A stretch of 64,000 bases of DNA from Candidatus Nitrosopelagicus sp. (GCA_028345095.1 JAOMCQ010000003.1:1-64000); one strand, 5' to 3'. Counted from the first letter of the stretch, positions 7,153-17,013 are shown. The notes: generated from the sequence alone by a model not told the origin. Made by a program: numbers and translations.

Positions 7153-8049
7153 ATGAGATTTGTGGTTACTGGAGGTGCAGGATTTGTTGGAAGTTATTTA
7201 GTAAAATTACTTGTAGAACAAGGACATGAAATAACAGTAATTGATAATTTACATAAAGGAAAAAAAGAAAATTTAGACGAAGTAATAGATAGAATTGAAT
7301 TTTTGAATATTGATATTCGAGATTATGATTTGATTGAAAAGAATATGAGGGATATTGATGGTATATTTCATCAAGCTGCATTAACAGTTGTACAAGATTC
7401 ATTTAAAGATCCTGAGGAATATAAGAGCGTGAATGTTGATGGAACAGAAAACATATTCAAAATTGCTAACAAAAATAATTTAAAAGTAGTTTATGCTAGT
7501 AGTTCAAGTGTTTATGGACATCAAGATAAGGTCCCGATTTTAGAAAATTTTCCTAAAAAACCAATTAATCCATATGGACAAACAAAACTTGATGATGAAA
7601 TTCTTGCAGAAAAATACTCTAAACTTGGAACAAAAATCATTGGATTACGATATTTTAATATTTTTGGTAAAGGTCAAACAATTGAATATGCTGGAGTAAT
7701 AACAAAATTCTTAGATAGAATTAGGGATGGTAAAACACCAATAATTTATGGTGATGGTTCACAAATACGTGATTTTATTTATGTTAAAGATATTGCAAAT
7801 GCAAATTATCTTGCCATGATTAGTGATATTTCAAATTTACATGTTAATGTAGGTACAGGAAATGCAATTTCAATTCTAGACTTAGCAAAAACAATGATAG
7901 ATATTTCAGGTTTGAATTTAGAACCAATTATTTCAGAAGCATTGGATGGTGACATACAAAAAAGTCATTCAGATAGCTCTTTAGCTAAAAACTCATTTGG
8001 ATGGATATCAAAAACACGATTAGAAGATTGGTTAAGGGATGTCATATAA
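7153..8049 (+). CDS. NAD-dependent nucleotide-sugar epimerase/dehydratase (GalE-like extended SDR)
   Basis: 298 residues. TGGAGFVGSYL (6-16) is the NAD loop, SSSSVYG (116-122) and Tyr141/Lys145 in NPYGQTK form the active site, and RYFNIFGKGQ and YGDGSQIRDFIYVKDIA are the usual C-terminal sugar-nucleotide signatures of UDP-glucose 4-epimerase-like enzymes. Exact sugar is not readable. It is the first gene of a forward set with a GT4 transferase (overlap 11 bp) and an aminotransferase. ATG start follows a short AT-rich divergent promoter region shared with the dehydrogenase. Confidence 0.85.
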   Translation: MRFVVTGGAGFVGSYLVKLLVEQGHEITVIDNLHKGKKENLDEVIDRIEFLNIDIRDYDLIEKNMRDIDGIFHQAALTVVQDSFKDPEEYKSVNVDGTENIFKIANKNNLKVVYASSSSVYGHQDKVPILENFPKKPINPYGQTKLDDEILAEKYSKLGTKIIGLRYFNIFGKGQTIEYAGVITKFLDRIRDGKTPIIYGDGSQIRDFIYVKDIANANYLAMISDISNLHVNVGTGNAISILDLAKTMIDISGLNLEPIISEALDGDIQKSHSDSSLAKNSFGWISKTRLEDWLRDVI

Positions 8050-9115
8050 AATGAAATTACTAGTTGGAGCTTCCAGTTCAAAGTTTTTTCATTTAAATGA
8101 ATTTATAAAAAATCTTGAAAAAAATGGTATAGAAACTAAACTAGTTCTTGATTCTGATTTTGCTGATGGTTTTCCAAGTAGAAAAATGAAAAACTGGTTT
8201 AGCTCTAATAAAAAATTTAAAGATCTACTTTCAAATTTCAAGCCAGATGTGATTTTTGTTGATAGAACTAAACATTTTGCATTAGAAGCATCAAAAACTG
8301 ATATTCCTCTGGTAATTCACTTACGAGGTGATCATTGGGCAGAATTAATCATGGCAAGAGAGACATTGTACAAATCTGCTGGTAAAAAAGTAGTCATAAA
8401 CAAATGGGATCAAATTGGAGAAGAGTGTTTCAAAAAATCAAAATTAATTTTACCCATTTGCGAACATCTTTCAAAAATCACTAAGAATCGTTATTCTGGA
8501 AAACCAGTTGAAACAATGTATCAAGCAATTAATCCAGATAATTGGTTTCATAAAAAAGGAATGAAATTGAAACATCCTTGTGTTGGAATTTTACAAAGTG
8601 CTACAATCTGGGAAAAAACAAAAGAATTGATGATATTACCAGAAGTTTTAGAAAAAATGTCTAATGTTCATTTCTATTGGGCTGGCGATGGTGTGTACAG
8701 GGATAAAGTACTTCCACTTTTAGAAAAATATGAAAATTTTCATTGGCTTGGTTCTTTGGAATATCCAGATAAAGTACGAGAATTTTTAACAGAAATTGAT
8801 GTGTATGCATTAATTAGTGGAATAGATATGTCGCCACTGACATTACAAGAGGCACAATTGATGGAGAAACCAGTTGTTGCAACTAATGTTGGTGGAATTC
8901 CGGAATTGATGAAGGATGGAGAAACAGGTTTCTTAATCGAGAAAGACAATCCAAAGGAATTATTTGAAAAAATTTCAATATTACTCGATAATCTAGAAAA
9001 GACAAAAGAAATGGGTAAGAAAGGTAAAGAATTTGTAAAAGATAATTTCAATTTGGATAAAATTTCTAATGATTTTTTAAATCACTTAAAAAAACACAAT
9101 ATAGGAGATAATTAA
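8039..9115 (+). CDS. Glycosyltransferase family 4 (GT-B)
   Basis: 358 residues. The C-terminal half carries the GT4 nucleotide-sugar site: LTLQEAQLMEKPVVATNVGG followed by IPELMKDGETGFLIEKDNP, with the E-x7-E type arrangement. The N-terminal half has a GT-B Rossmann start (KLLVGASSSKFFHLNEFI). The ATG at 8039 overlaps the epimerase; the next ATG (8051, MKLLVG) is equally good and removes most of the overlap. It probably adds a sugar from the neighbouring epimerase/aminotransferase pathway to a lipid-linked glycan at the inner face of the membrane. Confidence 0.8.
   Translation: MSYKMKLLVGASSSKFFHLNEFIKNLEKNGIETKLVLDSDFADGFPSRKMKNWFSSNKKFKDLLSNFKPDVIFVDRTKHFALEASKTDIPLVIHLRGDHWAELIMARETLYKSAGKKVVINKWDQIGEECFKKSKLILPICEHLSKITKNRYSGKPVETMYQAINPDNWFHKKGMKLKHPCVGILQSATIWEKTKELMILPEVLEKMSNVHFYWAGDGVYRDKVLPLLEKYENFHWLGSLEYPDKVREFLTEIDVYALISGIDMSPLTLQEAQLMEKPVVATNVGGIPELMKDGETGFLIEKDNPKELFEKISILLDNLEKTKEMGKKGKEFVKDNFNLDKISNDFLNHLKKHNIGDN
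9103..9107 (+). promoter_or_regulatory. Shine-Dalgarno site for the DegT aminotransferase
   Basis: AGGAG lies 8 bases before the ATG at 9116, inside the end of the GT4 gene. It supports translation re-initiation within the operon, in contrast to the leaderless genes elsewhere in the window. Confidence 0.5.
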
Positions 9116-10231
9116 ATGAAAATTCCATTTTTTATTCAAGAATTTACCGATGAAATGGAAGAAGCTGCAATTCATGCATTAAGAAATGAATCATTTGTAG
9201 GCGGAGAAAGTGTAACAAAGTTTGAAGAAGAATTTGCACAATATACAGGAACAAAATATGCAGCATCAGTTAGTTCTGGAAATGGTGCATTACAAATTTC
9301 TTTAATGGCTTTGGGATTAAATTGGGATAATACTGAAAATGAAAATCATTCAAGAAGACCCGGAACAATAATTACTCCTACAAATTCATTTATTGCATCA
9401 GCTAATTGTATTAGAATGTCAAGCTCATTTCCACTTTTGGTAGATGTGAATATGGATGATGGAGGAATTGATCTCAGCGATATAAAAAACAAAAAAAATA
9501 AAATGGATTTGGAAAAATTATCAGGAATAATTCCAGTTCATATTTATGGAAATCCATGTGATTTTGATTCGGTCAAATCATTTGCAGAAGAAGAAGACAT
9601 ACCTATCATAGAAGATGCATGTCAAGCACATGGTGCAGAATACAAAGGAAAAAAGGTTGGTAGTCTTGGTGATGTAGGATGTTTCTCGTTTTATCCAACA
9701 AAAAACATGACAGTTGGTGGAGATGGAGGAATGACTACAACCGATAACGAAGAAACTGTGTTAAAAATTAAATCAATTCGAGATAATGGAAGGAAAACAA
9801 AAAATGAATTTGATAAACTGGGATTTACAATGAGATTGAATACTGTAAATGCTGCTATTGGTCGAGTACAACTAAAACATCTAGATGAGAAAACAACACG
9901 AAGAAGAGAGATTGTTTCAATTTATAGAAAAAATTTAGCGCAAGATTGTATTTTGCCTGAAAATAAAGATGGAAAATCAGTATATCATCAAATTGTAGTA
10001 AAACATGAAAAAAGAGATGAAATACGTAAGGAATTAACAGATAATGAGATAGGTTCGGCTATTTATTATGAAACACCGATACACCAACAACCAATTTACA
10101 AATCTTATAACAATCCATTGCCTAACAGTGAGAAATTTTCCAAACTAATTCTATCGCTTCCTTCGTATCCACAACTCACAAATGATCAGGTATTAAAAAT
10201 TTGTGAGCATGTAAATAAAATAATTTCTTAA
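9116..10231 (+). CDS. DegT/DnrJ/EryC1/StrS-family PLP aminotransferase
   Basis: 371 residues. SSGNGALQISLMAL (53-66), PVHIYGNPCDFD (140-151), IIEDACQAHGAEYKGKKVG (164-182) and FSFYPTKNMTVGGDGGM with the PLP lysine at 196 are diagnostic of sugar aminotransferases of the PseC/WecE/ArnB type. They transfer an amino group from glutamate to a keto-sugar nucleotide. The natural partner is the PseB-like 4,6-dehydratase at 27794 or the dehydratases in this island. It starts one base after the GT4 stop, with an AGGAG 8 bases upstream, so it is in the same operon. Confidence 0.88.
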   Translation: MKIPFFIQEFTDEMEEAAIHALRNESFVGGESVTKFEEEFAQYTGTKYAASVSSGNGALQISLMALGLNWDNTENENHSRRPGTIITPTNSFIASANCIRMSSSFPLLVDVNMDDGGIDLSDIKNKKNKMDLEKLSGIIPVHIYGNPCDFDSVKSFAEEEDIPIIEDACQAHGAEYKGKKVGSLGDVGCFSFYPTKNMTVGGDGGMTTTDNEETVLKIKSIRDNGRKTKNEFDKLGFTMRLNTVNAAIGRVQLKHLDEKTTRRREIVSIYRKNLAQDCILPENKDGKSVYHQIVVKHEKRDEIRKELTDNEIGSAIYYETPIHQQPIYKSYNNPLPNSEKFSKLILSLPSYPQLTNDQVLKICEHVNKIIS

Positions 10232-10255
10232 CCTGAAAAATCATATATTAAAAAA

Positions 10256-11134
10256 TTATTTTTTTGCATAAATTATCGCTGTTCTTCCTATTCCTGCTTC
10301 TGCAAATTTTTGATAAAGTATTCTTTTCATTTCTTTTGAATCATCATTCCCAAAATTATTTTCAAATTTTACTCTTTCTAGATGAATCTTCTTTCCAATT
10401 TTTGGATTCTTAATATAATCATGTCCCATTAAAATAAAAAATTCCAATGGATAAGTTGATTCTTTCAAAATTATCTTAAACCCTGTTTTTTCTACTAATT
10501 TTGAAATACTTTGAAAGTCAAAATAATTGATATGATCAAATTTTTTCAATTTTGATGATAATGTTATCCAATATTCTTTTTTCTTAAATGATTTTTGTAC
10601 AATTTTTTGGAGAGGACTAAAGTCATTTGGAACTTCAATTACAATAATACCACCTTTTTTTAATAAAGAATATGATTTTTTCAAAATATTAATTGGGTCA
10701 TTGACATGTTCTAATACATCAAAAGTATGAATGACATCAAATTTCCCAATCTCTTTTGCATTTACTTCATGAAAAAATTTTTGTATTGTAGGTATTTTTT
10801 GTTTTTTAGCGTATTCACATGCTATAGGTGATGGTTCTATTCCTAAAATATTCCATCCTCTTCTTTTTGCTCTTCTCAAAAAAAATCCTGGGCCAGAACC
10901 TATATCAAGAATTTTTTTTTGTTTTTTTGAGATTTTTTTTTCTAAAAAATCTAATTTTTCATCAAATGTATAATTTTGATACTTCATATCCTTCTCATTA
11001 CCTCTAATGTAATCAGGTTTAGTTTTTTGATAATAGTCATTTTGATAGAAATCTAGCAACTCTTTATCTGATGGAATTGGATTTATGTGAATAAAATGGC
11101 AATTTTTACAATTGATTATAGAATATCTCCCCAA
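10256..11134 (-). CDS. Class I SAM-dependent methyltransferase
   Basis: 292 residues from a TTG start. ILDIGSGPGFFLRRAKRRG is motif I, LGIEPSPIACEYA motif II, and FDVIHTFDVLEHVNDP with KKGGIIVIEVPND the later SAM motifs. The N-terminus (INCKNCHFIHINPIPSDKEL) is the second half of a zinc-ribbon lead-in that normally begins with another C-x2-C; that first pair is missing. An ATG at 11168 is out of frame by one base and would join if the T7 run at 11135-11141 were one base shorter, adding about a dozen residues. Likely an O-methyltransferase on a surface sugar; acceptor unknown. It converges on the aminotransferase gene. Confidence 0.75.
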   Translation of the reverse strand: MGRYSIINCKNCHFIHINPIPSDKELLDFYQNDYYQKTKPDYIRGNEKDMKYQNYTFDEKLDFLEKKISKKQKKILDIGSGPGFFLRRAKRRGWNILGIEPSPIACEYAKKQKIPTIQKFFHEVNAKEIGKFDVIHTFDVLEHVNDPINILKKSYSLLKKGGIIVIEVPNDFSPLQKIVQKSFKKKEYWITLSSKLKKFDHINYFDFQSISKLVEKTGFKIILKESTYPLEFFILMGHDYIKNPKIGKKIHLERVKFENNFGNDDSKEMKRILYQKFAEAGIGRTAIIYAKK

Positions 11135-11221
11135 TTTTTTTAATACTCTTACCCTTATGATTTTTCATTTTCTAATCATTTAGAAAAACTAGGTTTTAAA
11201 AAATTATCCCAAAATAATACA

Positions 11222-12997
11222 ATGATTTACATAAAACTAGGAATACAAATCTGTATGACTAAAAAAGTATTGGATTTAGATAAAAAAAAAATATTATTAA
11301 TCTGGCCTCGTGATGGTTATGACGGTGCAACCCTACCATTATGTTATATCTACTTAATTCCAATGTTAAGAAAACACTATGATGTAAAACTCTTAGATTG
11401 TGCATTACACGAGATACATCCAGAATCAAAAAAATTTACTCAAGAAATCATAGATTTTAATCCTGATGTAGTTGGTATATCTGCTTGGACTATTCATAAA
11501 AAAATGGCTACTATGACACTCAAAAAAGTTAAAGAAATAAATAAAAATATAATTACAATTGCTGGAGGACCACATTTTACTGGTTCAGCTGATTATTCGT
11601 TGATAAATGATCAAGGCATAATAGATTATGTTCTAAAAGGTGAAGCAGAATTTACTTTGAAACAATTTTTAGACACTGTTTTAAAATCAAACTTTTCTGA
11701 TAACGATTTGAAAAAAATAGATGGTTTATGTTTCATAAAATCTGATGGCTCCGTTCATGAAACGCCAATGACTTTTCCACCAAATCTAGATGAATTTGGT
11801 CAACCTGATTATACAGTGATTGATATACATGCGTATCTGAAAAAGGGTTATTTTTATAGAATTCATAAAAAAATGCATGCGCCTATTCTTTCAACTCGTG
11901 GGTGTCCCTATACGTGTGATTATTGTGCAGCACCATATCTGAATGGACGGGGTATACGAAAACATTCCTTAGAATATATGAAAAAATTAATTGAAAACCT
12001 ATATGAAAATTTTGGTATAAGACATTTCAATATTATTGACGATAATTTCACATTTGATGTTTTTTATGCAAAAGCATTTTGTAAGATGATCATTGATAAT
12101 AAACATAAATTCAAAGGTATTTCTTTTGGTACACCTAATGGTATTAGGATTGATAGAACTGACCAACAGTTATTCTACTTAATGAAAGCTGCAGGTTGGG
12201 AACGTCTTATGGTTGCACCAGAAAGTGGTTCTCCAAAAGTTCTAGAGGCTATGTTAAAACATTTAGATCTTAATGTGGTTCCAGAAAAAATTAAACAAAT
12301 TCAAAAAGCTGGTCTTGAAGTTGAAGCATTTTTTATCATTGGTCATCCAGGAGAAGATAAAAACACCATAGAGGAAACAAAACAGTTCATCAAAGATGTC
12401 AGATTTGATATGGCATCTTTCTATGCTTTTCAGCCTTTACCAGGTACCCCAATTTATGATACTCTTGTAAGACAAGGTAGTATAACAAAAGCAGATGAGA
12501 TGACATCTTATAGTGTAGTAAATTGGGTTCCTGAAAACTGGACTAAAGAAGAAATACATGATATAATTTATGATCTTAAAAAAATGATGATTGACATGTA
12601 TCCTTGGAGATTTGAAAGAATATTTGCAAAGCACACACTAATGGGTAAATTTGTAGAAAAAATCACTGATCAACATCGTAGACATAAGTTAGTTATGAGA
12701 GTTTACAAAATTCGTAAAAAAATCACTGATTGGTTATTTCTTATAAAACACAAAACTGAACTTGAAAAACAAATTAATTCAGTTATTTTAGATGAACACA
12801 ATCTTGAAGAAAAACGAAGACGAGAAAATAGGTTGAAAGAATATGAAATTTCTATTATGGAGAAAAGTGACAAATTAAAAGAAAATGCACGTTTGAAAGA
12901 AAATATAACTCAACTTCCTAATCCAAGTATTAACATGGATATGTCACTTAATGACTGTGATAAAATTAGCACTCACAAAAATATGGATGGAATTTGA
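11222..12997 (+). CDS. Radical SAM protein with cobalamin-binding-like N-domain
   Basis: 591 residues. Residues 24-160 look like a B12-binding Rossmann domain (ILLIWPRDGYDGATLPLCYI, VVGISAWTIHKK, TIAGGPHFTG). STRGCPYTCDYCAAPY places the radical SAM cysteines at 228, 232 and 235; EAFFIIGHPGEDKNTIEETK is the usual distal strand. The class includes methylases and oxidoreductases for unactivated carbons. The C-terminal 100 residues are charged and probably helical. In a glycan island it may C-methylate a sugar or a lipid carrier; substrate is not readable. A second in-frame ATG 11 codons on is an alternative start. Divergent from the methyltransferase. Confidence 0.75.
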   Translation: MIYIKLGIQICMTKKVLDLDKKKILLIWPRDGYDGATLPLCYIYLIPMLRKHYDVKLLDCALHEIHPESKKFTQEIIDFNPDVVGISAWTIHKKMATMTLKKVKEINKNIITIAGGPHFTGSADYSLINDQGIIDYVLKGEAEFTLKQFLDTVLKSNFSDNDLKKIDGLCFIKSDGSVHETPMTFPPNLDEFGQPDYTVIDIHAYLKKGYFYRIHKKMHAPILSTRGCPYTCDYCAAPYLNGRGIRKHSLEYMKKLIENLYENFGIRHFNIIDDNFTFDVFYAKAFCKMIIDNKHKFKGISFGTPNGIRIDRTDQQLFYLMKAAGWERLMVAPESGSPKVLEAMLKHLDLNVVPEKIKQIQKAGLEVEAFFIIGHPGEDKNTIEETKQFIKDVRFDMASFYAFQPLPGTPIYDTLVRQGSITKADEMTSYSVVNWVPENWTKEEIHDIIYDLKKMMIDMYPWRFERIFAKHTLMGKFVEKITDQHRRHKLVMRVYKIRKKITDWLFLIKHKTELEKQINSVILDEHNLEEKRRRENRLKEYEISIMEKSDKLKENARLKENITQLPNPSINMDMSLNDCDKISTHKNMDGI

Positions 12998-13067
12998 AAA
13001 TCTATAAAGAAAAAACTTACTATTCATGCACAATTAACTTCTTCTAAATTTTCCATTTTTTAAAACT

Positions 13068-14963
13068 CTATTTCCTTTTAATAATATCTTTGGCAGCATT
13101 CATGATATCTTTACTTGTTAAACCATACTTTAATGCTAAATCTTCTGGTGAACCTGATTCTGCATAATCATTTAATCCTATATTATGTGTGAAAACTGGA
13201 TATTCATTTGAAATTAATTGGCTAATTGCTGAACCTATTCCATTTCTAACATAATGATCTTCTGCAGTAACTGCACAATTCGTTTTCTTAATTGATTTCA
13301 CAATAGTTTCTTTATCTAATGGATTTACTGAGGTAATATCTATGATTTCGGTACTAATATCTTGTTTCTTCAACATATCTCTTGCTTCTATGGCTCTATG
13401 TACCATTATACCTGTAGCAAAAATGGATACATCAGAACCTTCAATCACAATCTCGTCACGTCCAATGTTATACTCTTTTTCAGATGAATATATTGTTGGT
13501 ACTGGACTTCTACCTGTTCGCATAAATGTTGGTTTTTTACTTAATAATGCAGCTTCTAAAACTGATTGAACTCTATTTGCATCACTTGGACTTAGAACTT
13601 GAACATTTGGGTATGTTGAAAAAATTCCAAGATCTTCTATGGCTTGATGTGTAGGACCATCTGGTCCAGTATCAATCCCAACATGACTTGATGCTACAAT
13701 CATAGGAATTTTTTGTAATGCTACACCATTTCGAAATTGTGCGGCAGTTAAGAGTGAAGTAAAAACAGCATAAGTTGTTACAATAGGAATTCTCCCAGTT
13801 GCTAAATAATATCCTGCAGCAGCCGACACCATATTCTGTTCTGCTATGCCACATTGAATAAATCGATTCGGAAAATGTTTCTCAAATATAGAAGTCATAG
13901 TACCTCCTTTTACATCTCCATCAAAAATATCAAAATCTGAATATTTCTCTGCCAAGTTTGCTGAACTCATGCCAAATGCATTTCTTAATGAAATCATTTC
14001 ACCAGTTTCAAAAAAATACTTTGAAAATTCTGTTTTTTCTAATTTGTTTTTATATTCATCTAAAGAAAAATTTAATCTCATTTCAGGCTGAATTATTGAA
14101 ATATTATTACTTGTATCAACCTCCATATTCATAATCTCATTTCTTCTTTTCTCAAGTTCATTCTTTGCTTCACTATATTCTTGTTCGGTTGGTCCCCAAC
14201 TACCATGTGACAATGGACTATTATCCCAAAAACTTACTCCATGTCCTTTTCTAGTATTTGCAATGATTATTGTTGGAGCATCAATCTCTTTTGATTTTCT
14301 TAATGCTTCATCGATCTGAATTACATTATGTCCATTTACTATAATCACATTCCACCCAAAGGCTTTCCATTGTTTTTCCGGTTCATTTATTGTTAAAACA
14401 CTTTCCGTAGTTCCATCACTTAAAATATTATTGTAATCAAATATTGCAGTCAAATTATCTAATTTGTTATGTACTGCAAATCTAGCCGCTTCCCATGTTT
14501 GTCCTTCTAAATTATCTCCATCTCCGATTAACACGAAGACTTGATTTTCTTTATTTTCTCTTTTAAATCCGAGTGCCATCCCACACCCTGCAGATAGTCC
14601 TTGTCCTAGAAATCCTGCGATATACTCTATTCCAGGTGTAATTCTTTCTGGATGTCCTTGGAGCATTCCATTAATCTTACGCAAATTTTTAAATTCGTCT
14701 TTTGAAAAAAATCCCTTCTCTGCAAGAATTGCATATAATCCTGGATTTGCATGTCCTTTTGACAGAATAAATCTGTCTCTTTTATCCCACTTGGGATTAT
14801 TTGGATCAAATTTTAGATGTTCATTAAATAATACTGATAAAATCTCTGCTTCAGAGAATGAACCTCCCAAATGACCTGAACCAGCATTTTTCAGTAGTTC
14901 TAATACATCTATCCTGATGTTATTAGCGGTCAAATAGTTTCTTTTGATGTTTTCTTCTAACAA
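13068..14963 (-). CDS. Transketolase, full length
   Basis: 631 residues joining both halves of transketolase. The N-half has KNAGSGHLGGSFSEAEI (26-42), SKGHANPGLY, and the TPP/metal motif starting GDGDNLEG (147-154) and ending FDYNNI (about 176-181). The C-half has IQCGIAEQNMVSAAAGYY with the catalytic Glu, DTGPDGPTHQA and the SEKEY/AEDHY region. It transfers two-carbon ketol units and may serve the non-oxidative pentose route for ribose synthesis together with RpiA at 45032. Its place inside a glycan island, divergent from an SDR and ATP-grasp pair, leaves open a role in making a sugar precursor. Many archaea split the enzyme into two genes; here it is one. Confidence 0.9.
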   Translation of the reverse strand: MLEENIKRNYLTANNIRIDVLELLKNAGSGHLGGSFSEAEILSVLFNEHLKFDPNNPKWDKRDRFILSKGHANPGLYAILAEKGFFSKDEFKNLRKINGMLQGHPERITPGIEYIAGFLGQGLSAGCGMALGFKRENKENQVFVLIGDGDNLEGQTWEAARFAVHNKLDNLTAIFDYNNILSDGTTESVLTINEPEKQWKAFGWNVIIVNGHNVIQIDEALRKSKEIDAPTIIIANTRKGHGVSFWDNSPLSHGSWGPTEQEYSEAKNELEKRRNEIMNMEVDTSNNISIIQPEMRLNFSLDEYKNKLEKTEFSKYFFETGEMISLRNAFGMSSANLAEKYSDFDIFDGDVKGGTMTSIFEKHFPNRFIQCGIAEQNMVSAAAGYYLATGRIPIVTTYAVFTSLLTAAQFRNGVALQKIPMIVASSHVGIDTGPDGPTHQAIEDLGIFSTYPNVQVLSPSDANRVQSVLEAALLSKKPTFMRTGRSPVPTIYSSEKEYNIGRDEIVIEGSDVSIFATGIMVHRAIEARDMLKKQDISTEIIDITSVNPLDKETIVKSIKKTNCAVTAEDHYVRNGIGSAISQLISNEYPVFTHNIGLNDYAESGSPEDLALKYGLTSKDIMNAAKDIIKRK

Positions 14964-15053
14964 ACTATCTCATCACAAATCTCTTTTCTATTTTAACATC
15001 TCTATCATCTTTTCTGCCAAATCTTTTTTATCCTAAAATTTTGCTAATCTAGT

Positions 15054-15791
15054 ATGAAGTTAGATGGAAAAGTTGCATTAGTCACTGGCTCTAGTCGTGG
15101 AATAGGAAATGCAATTGCGAGAGAATTATCTAACGAAGGCGCGTCAGTGATACTGACATACAAAAATAATGAGTCTATGGCTATCGATTTACAAAAGGAA
15201 TTGAAAAATTCAATGGTGCAAAAACTAGATATTTCTAACCGCCAAAATATTCAAGATGCATTAAAACAGATACTCAAAAATCATAAAAGAATTGATATTT
15301 TGGTAAATAATGCAGGCATAAACAAACCAACTGATTTCGAAAATGTAACTGACGAAGATTGGGACGAAATAATGAACACTAATCTTAAGGGCACATTTAT
15401 GATTTCTCAAGAACTTTTTTCAATTATGAAAAAACAAAATTATGGAAGAATTATCAACATATCCTCTTCTAGTGGTCAATATGGTGGACCACGAACTGTT
15501 CATTATGCTGTTTCAAAAGCTGGTTTAATTTCATTAGGTCATTGTCTAGCAAGATTTGGTGCACCATATAATATTACTTGTAATAATATTGCACCAGGAA
15601 TTATTACTACACAAATGAGTGATAACATAATGTCGTCTGAATTAGGTCGTAAACTCATGGATAATACTTTACTTCGCAGACCCGGAACTGTTGATGAAGT
15701 GGCAAAAATTGTATCATTTTTAGCTTCCGATGATTCATCTTACATCACTGGTCAAACATTTAATGTGAATGGTGGCTTACTTCTAAGTTAA
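15054..15791 (+). CDS. Short-chain dehydrogenase/reductase (FabG-like)
   Basis: 245 residues, classical SDR length. TGSSRGIG (11-18) binds NAD(P), NNAGIN (85-90) is the structural motif, SSSS near 137-140 supplies the active-site Ser, and Tyr151/Lys155 lie in HYAVSKAG. The C-terminus (TGQTFNVNGGLLLS) is typical of 3-oxoacyl reductase-like SDRs. In bacteria this would be called FabG; archaea lack a bacterial fatty-acid synthase, so a keto-sugar or polyol substrate is more likely here. It is 7 bp ahead of the ATP-grasp gene in one unit. Confidence 0.8.
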   Translation: MKLDGKVALVTGSSRGIGNAIARELSNEGASVILTYKNNESMAIDLQKELKNSMVQKLDISNRQNIQDALKQILKNHKRIDILVNNAGINKPTDFENVTDEDWDEIMNTNLKGTFMISQELFSIMKKQNYGRIINISSSSGQYGGPRTVHYAVSKAGLISLGHCLARFGAPYNITCNNIAPGIITTQMSDNIMSSELGRKLMDNTLLRRPGTVDEVAKIVSFLASDDSSYITGQTFNVNGGLLLS

Positions 15792-15798
15792 AACAATA

Positions 15799-17007
15799 AT
15801 GAAAAATATAGTATTATTGGGTGGAGGTCCTGAACAAGTAGATGCTATAAAGATCTCAAAAGAATTAGGTTATCATACTATAGTTTTGGATTCTAATGAA
15901 TTTGCTATTGGAAGAAAACTCTCAAATAAATTTATCCAGTGTGATATAACAAATCCATCTGAAGTTCTTAAACATATTGAAAATCTTAATGTGAATGGTT
16001 TAATGGTTCATGCAATAGAACTGTCACATGTTGTTGCTGAAGTTTCAGAAAAACTTGGGCTTCCAAACATTTCAAAAAATACTGCAATAAATACAACTGA
16101 TAAATTAAAAAGATTGGAAATTCTTAAAAAAAATCATATTCCGTGCCCAGAATTTAGCTCCGCAACAAATCTTACTGAAGCAAAGAAAATTGCAAAAAAC
16201 ATTGGTTTTCCTGTTGTTATAAAACCCGTAGATAATGCTGGTTCCAGAGGCGTAATCCAAATAAAAAATCCTGAAAAAATGGAACAATATTTTAATGAAT
16301 CACTTACATTCTGTAAAAATAAAAAAGAAATAATTATTGAGGAATATCTGACAGGTCCACAAGTTAGTACAGAAACAGTTGTGTATCAAAATAAATGTTA
16401 TACTACCGGATTTTCTGATAGAAATTATTCTAATTTAAAAAAATATGAACCTTATTTTATTGAAGATGGAGGCGACATGCCATCAAATTTACCTATTGAA
16501 ACACAAAAAGAAGCTATTCGTATAGCTGAAAAAACCATTAAAACCCTTGGTATAAATTTTGGTGCTGCAAAAGGAGATATCTTAATTCACAATAATATTC
16601 CATACATATTAGAAATGGCATCAAGAACAAGTGGCGGACGTTTTGCATCCCATCAGGTACCTGCAGCTACGGGAGTGAATATCTTGTCTTCTTTATTAAA
16701 AATGTCAGTTTCAGATCCAATTGATGTTGAAGAATTCAAACCAAAGTTTTATCGTGGTTCCTCTCAAAGATACATACTTCCGCCTCCTGGAAAAATAGTT
16801 TCTGTTACGGGTGTTGAAGAAGCTAGAAAAATTGAGGGTGTTATAGATATTATATTATCTGACGATCTAAAACAAGGAAATACTATCACTAACATGAAAA
16901 ATCATACTAATAGAAAAGGAGTTATTATTACTGCTGGTGAGACTCGCAATGATGCCACAGAAAAAGCTGTTAGAGCTAGAGATCTAATTAATGTAAAAAT
17001 GAGATGA
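15799..17007 (+). CDS. ATP-grasp ligase, carbamoyl-phosphate-synthase-like
   Basis: 402 residues. The N-domain (NIVLLGGGPEQVDAIKISKE) is a preATP-grasp Rossmann fold; GFPVVIKPVDNAGSRGV (about 139-155) and the acidic EEYLTGPQVSTETVV are the ATP-grasp core, with ILEMASRTSGGRFASHQVP carrying metal-binding residues. Such enzymes join a carboxylate to an amine or thiol through an acyl-phosphate. The C-terminal 100 residues form a further domain common in this subgroup. Substrates are not readable; the operon with an SDR and a GT39-like membrane protein suggests amino-acid or acyl decoration of a glycan. Confidence 0.75.
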   Translation: MKNIVLLGGGPEQVDAIKISKELGYHTIVLDSNEFAIGRKLSNKFIQCDITNPSEVLKHIENLNVNGLMVHAIELSHVVAEVSEKLGLPNISKNTAINTTDKLKRLEILKKNHIPCPEFSSATNLTEAKKIAKNIGFPVVIKPVDNAGSRGVIQIKNPEKMEQYFNESLTFCKNKKEIIIEEYLTGPQVSTETVVYQNKCYTTGFSDRNYSNLKKYEPYFIEDGGDMPSNLPIETQKEAIRIAEKTIKTLGINFGAAKGDILIHNNIPYILEMASRTSGGRFASHQVPAATGVNILSSLLKMSVSDPIDVEEFKPKFYRGSSQRYILPPPGKIVSVTGVEEARKIEGVIDIILSDDLKQGNTITNMKNHTNRKGVIITAGETRNDATEKAVRARDLINVKMR

Positions 17008-17013
17008 ATTAAC

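Noticed and set aside
13342-14809. Extra ORFs inside the transketolase gene
   Set aside because: They are frame shadows with no motif and poor codon use.
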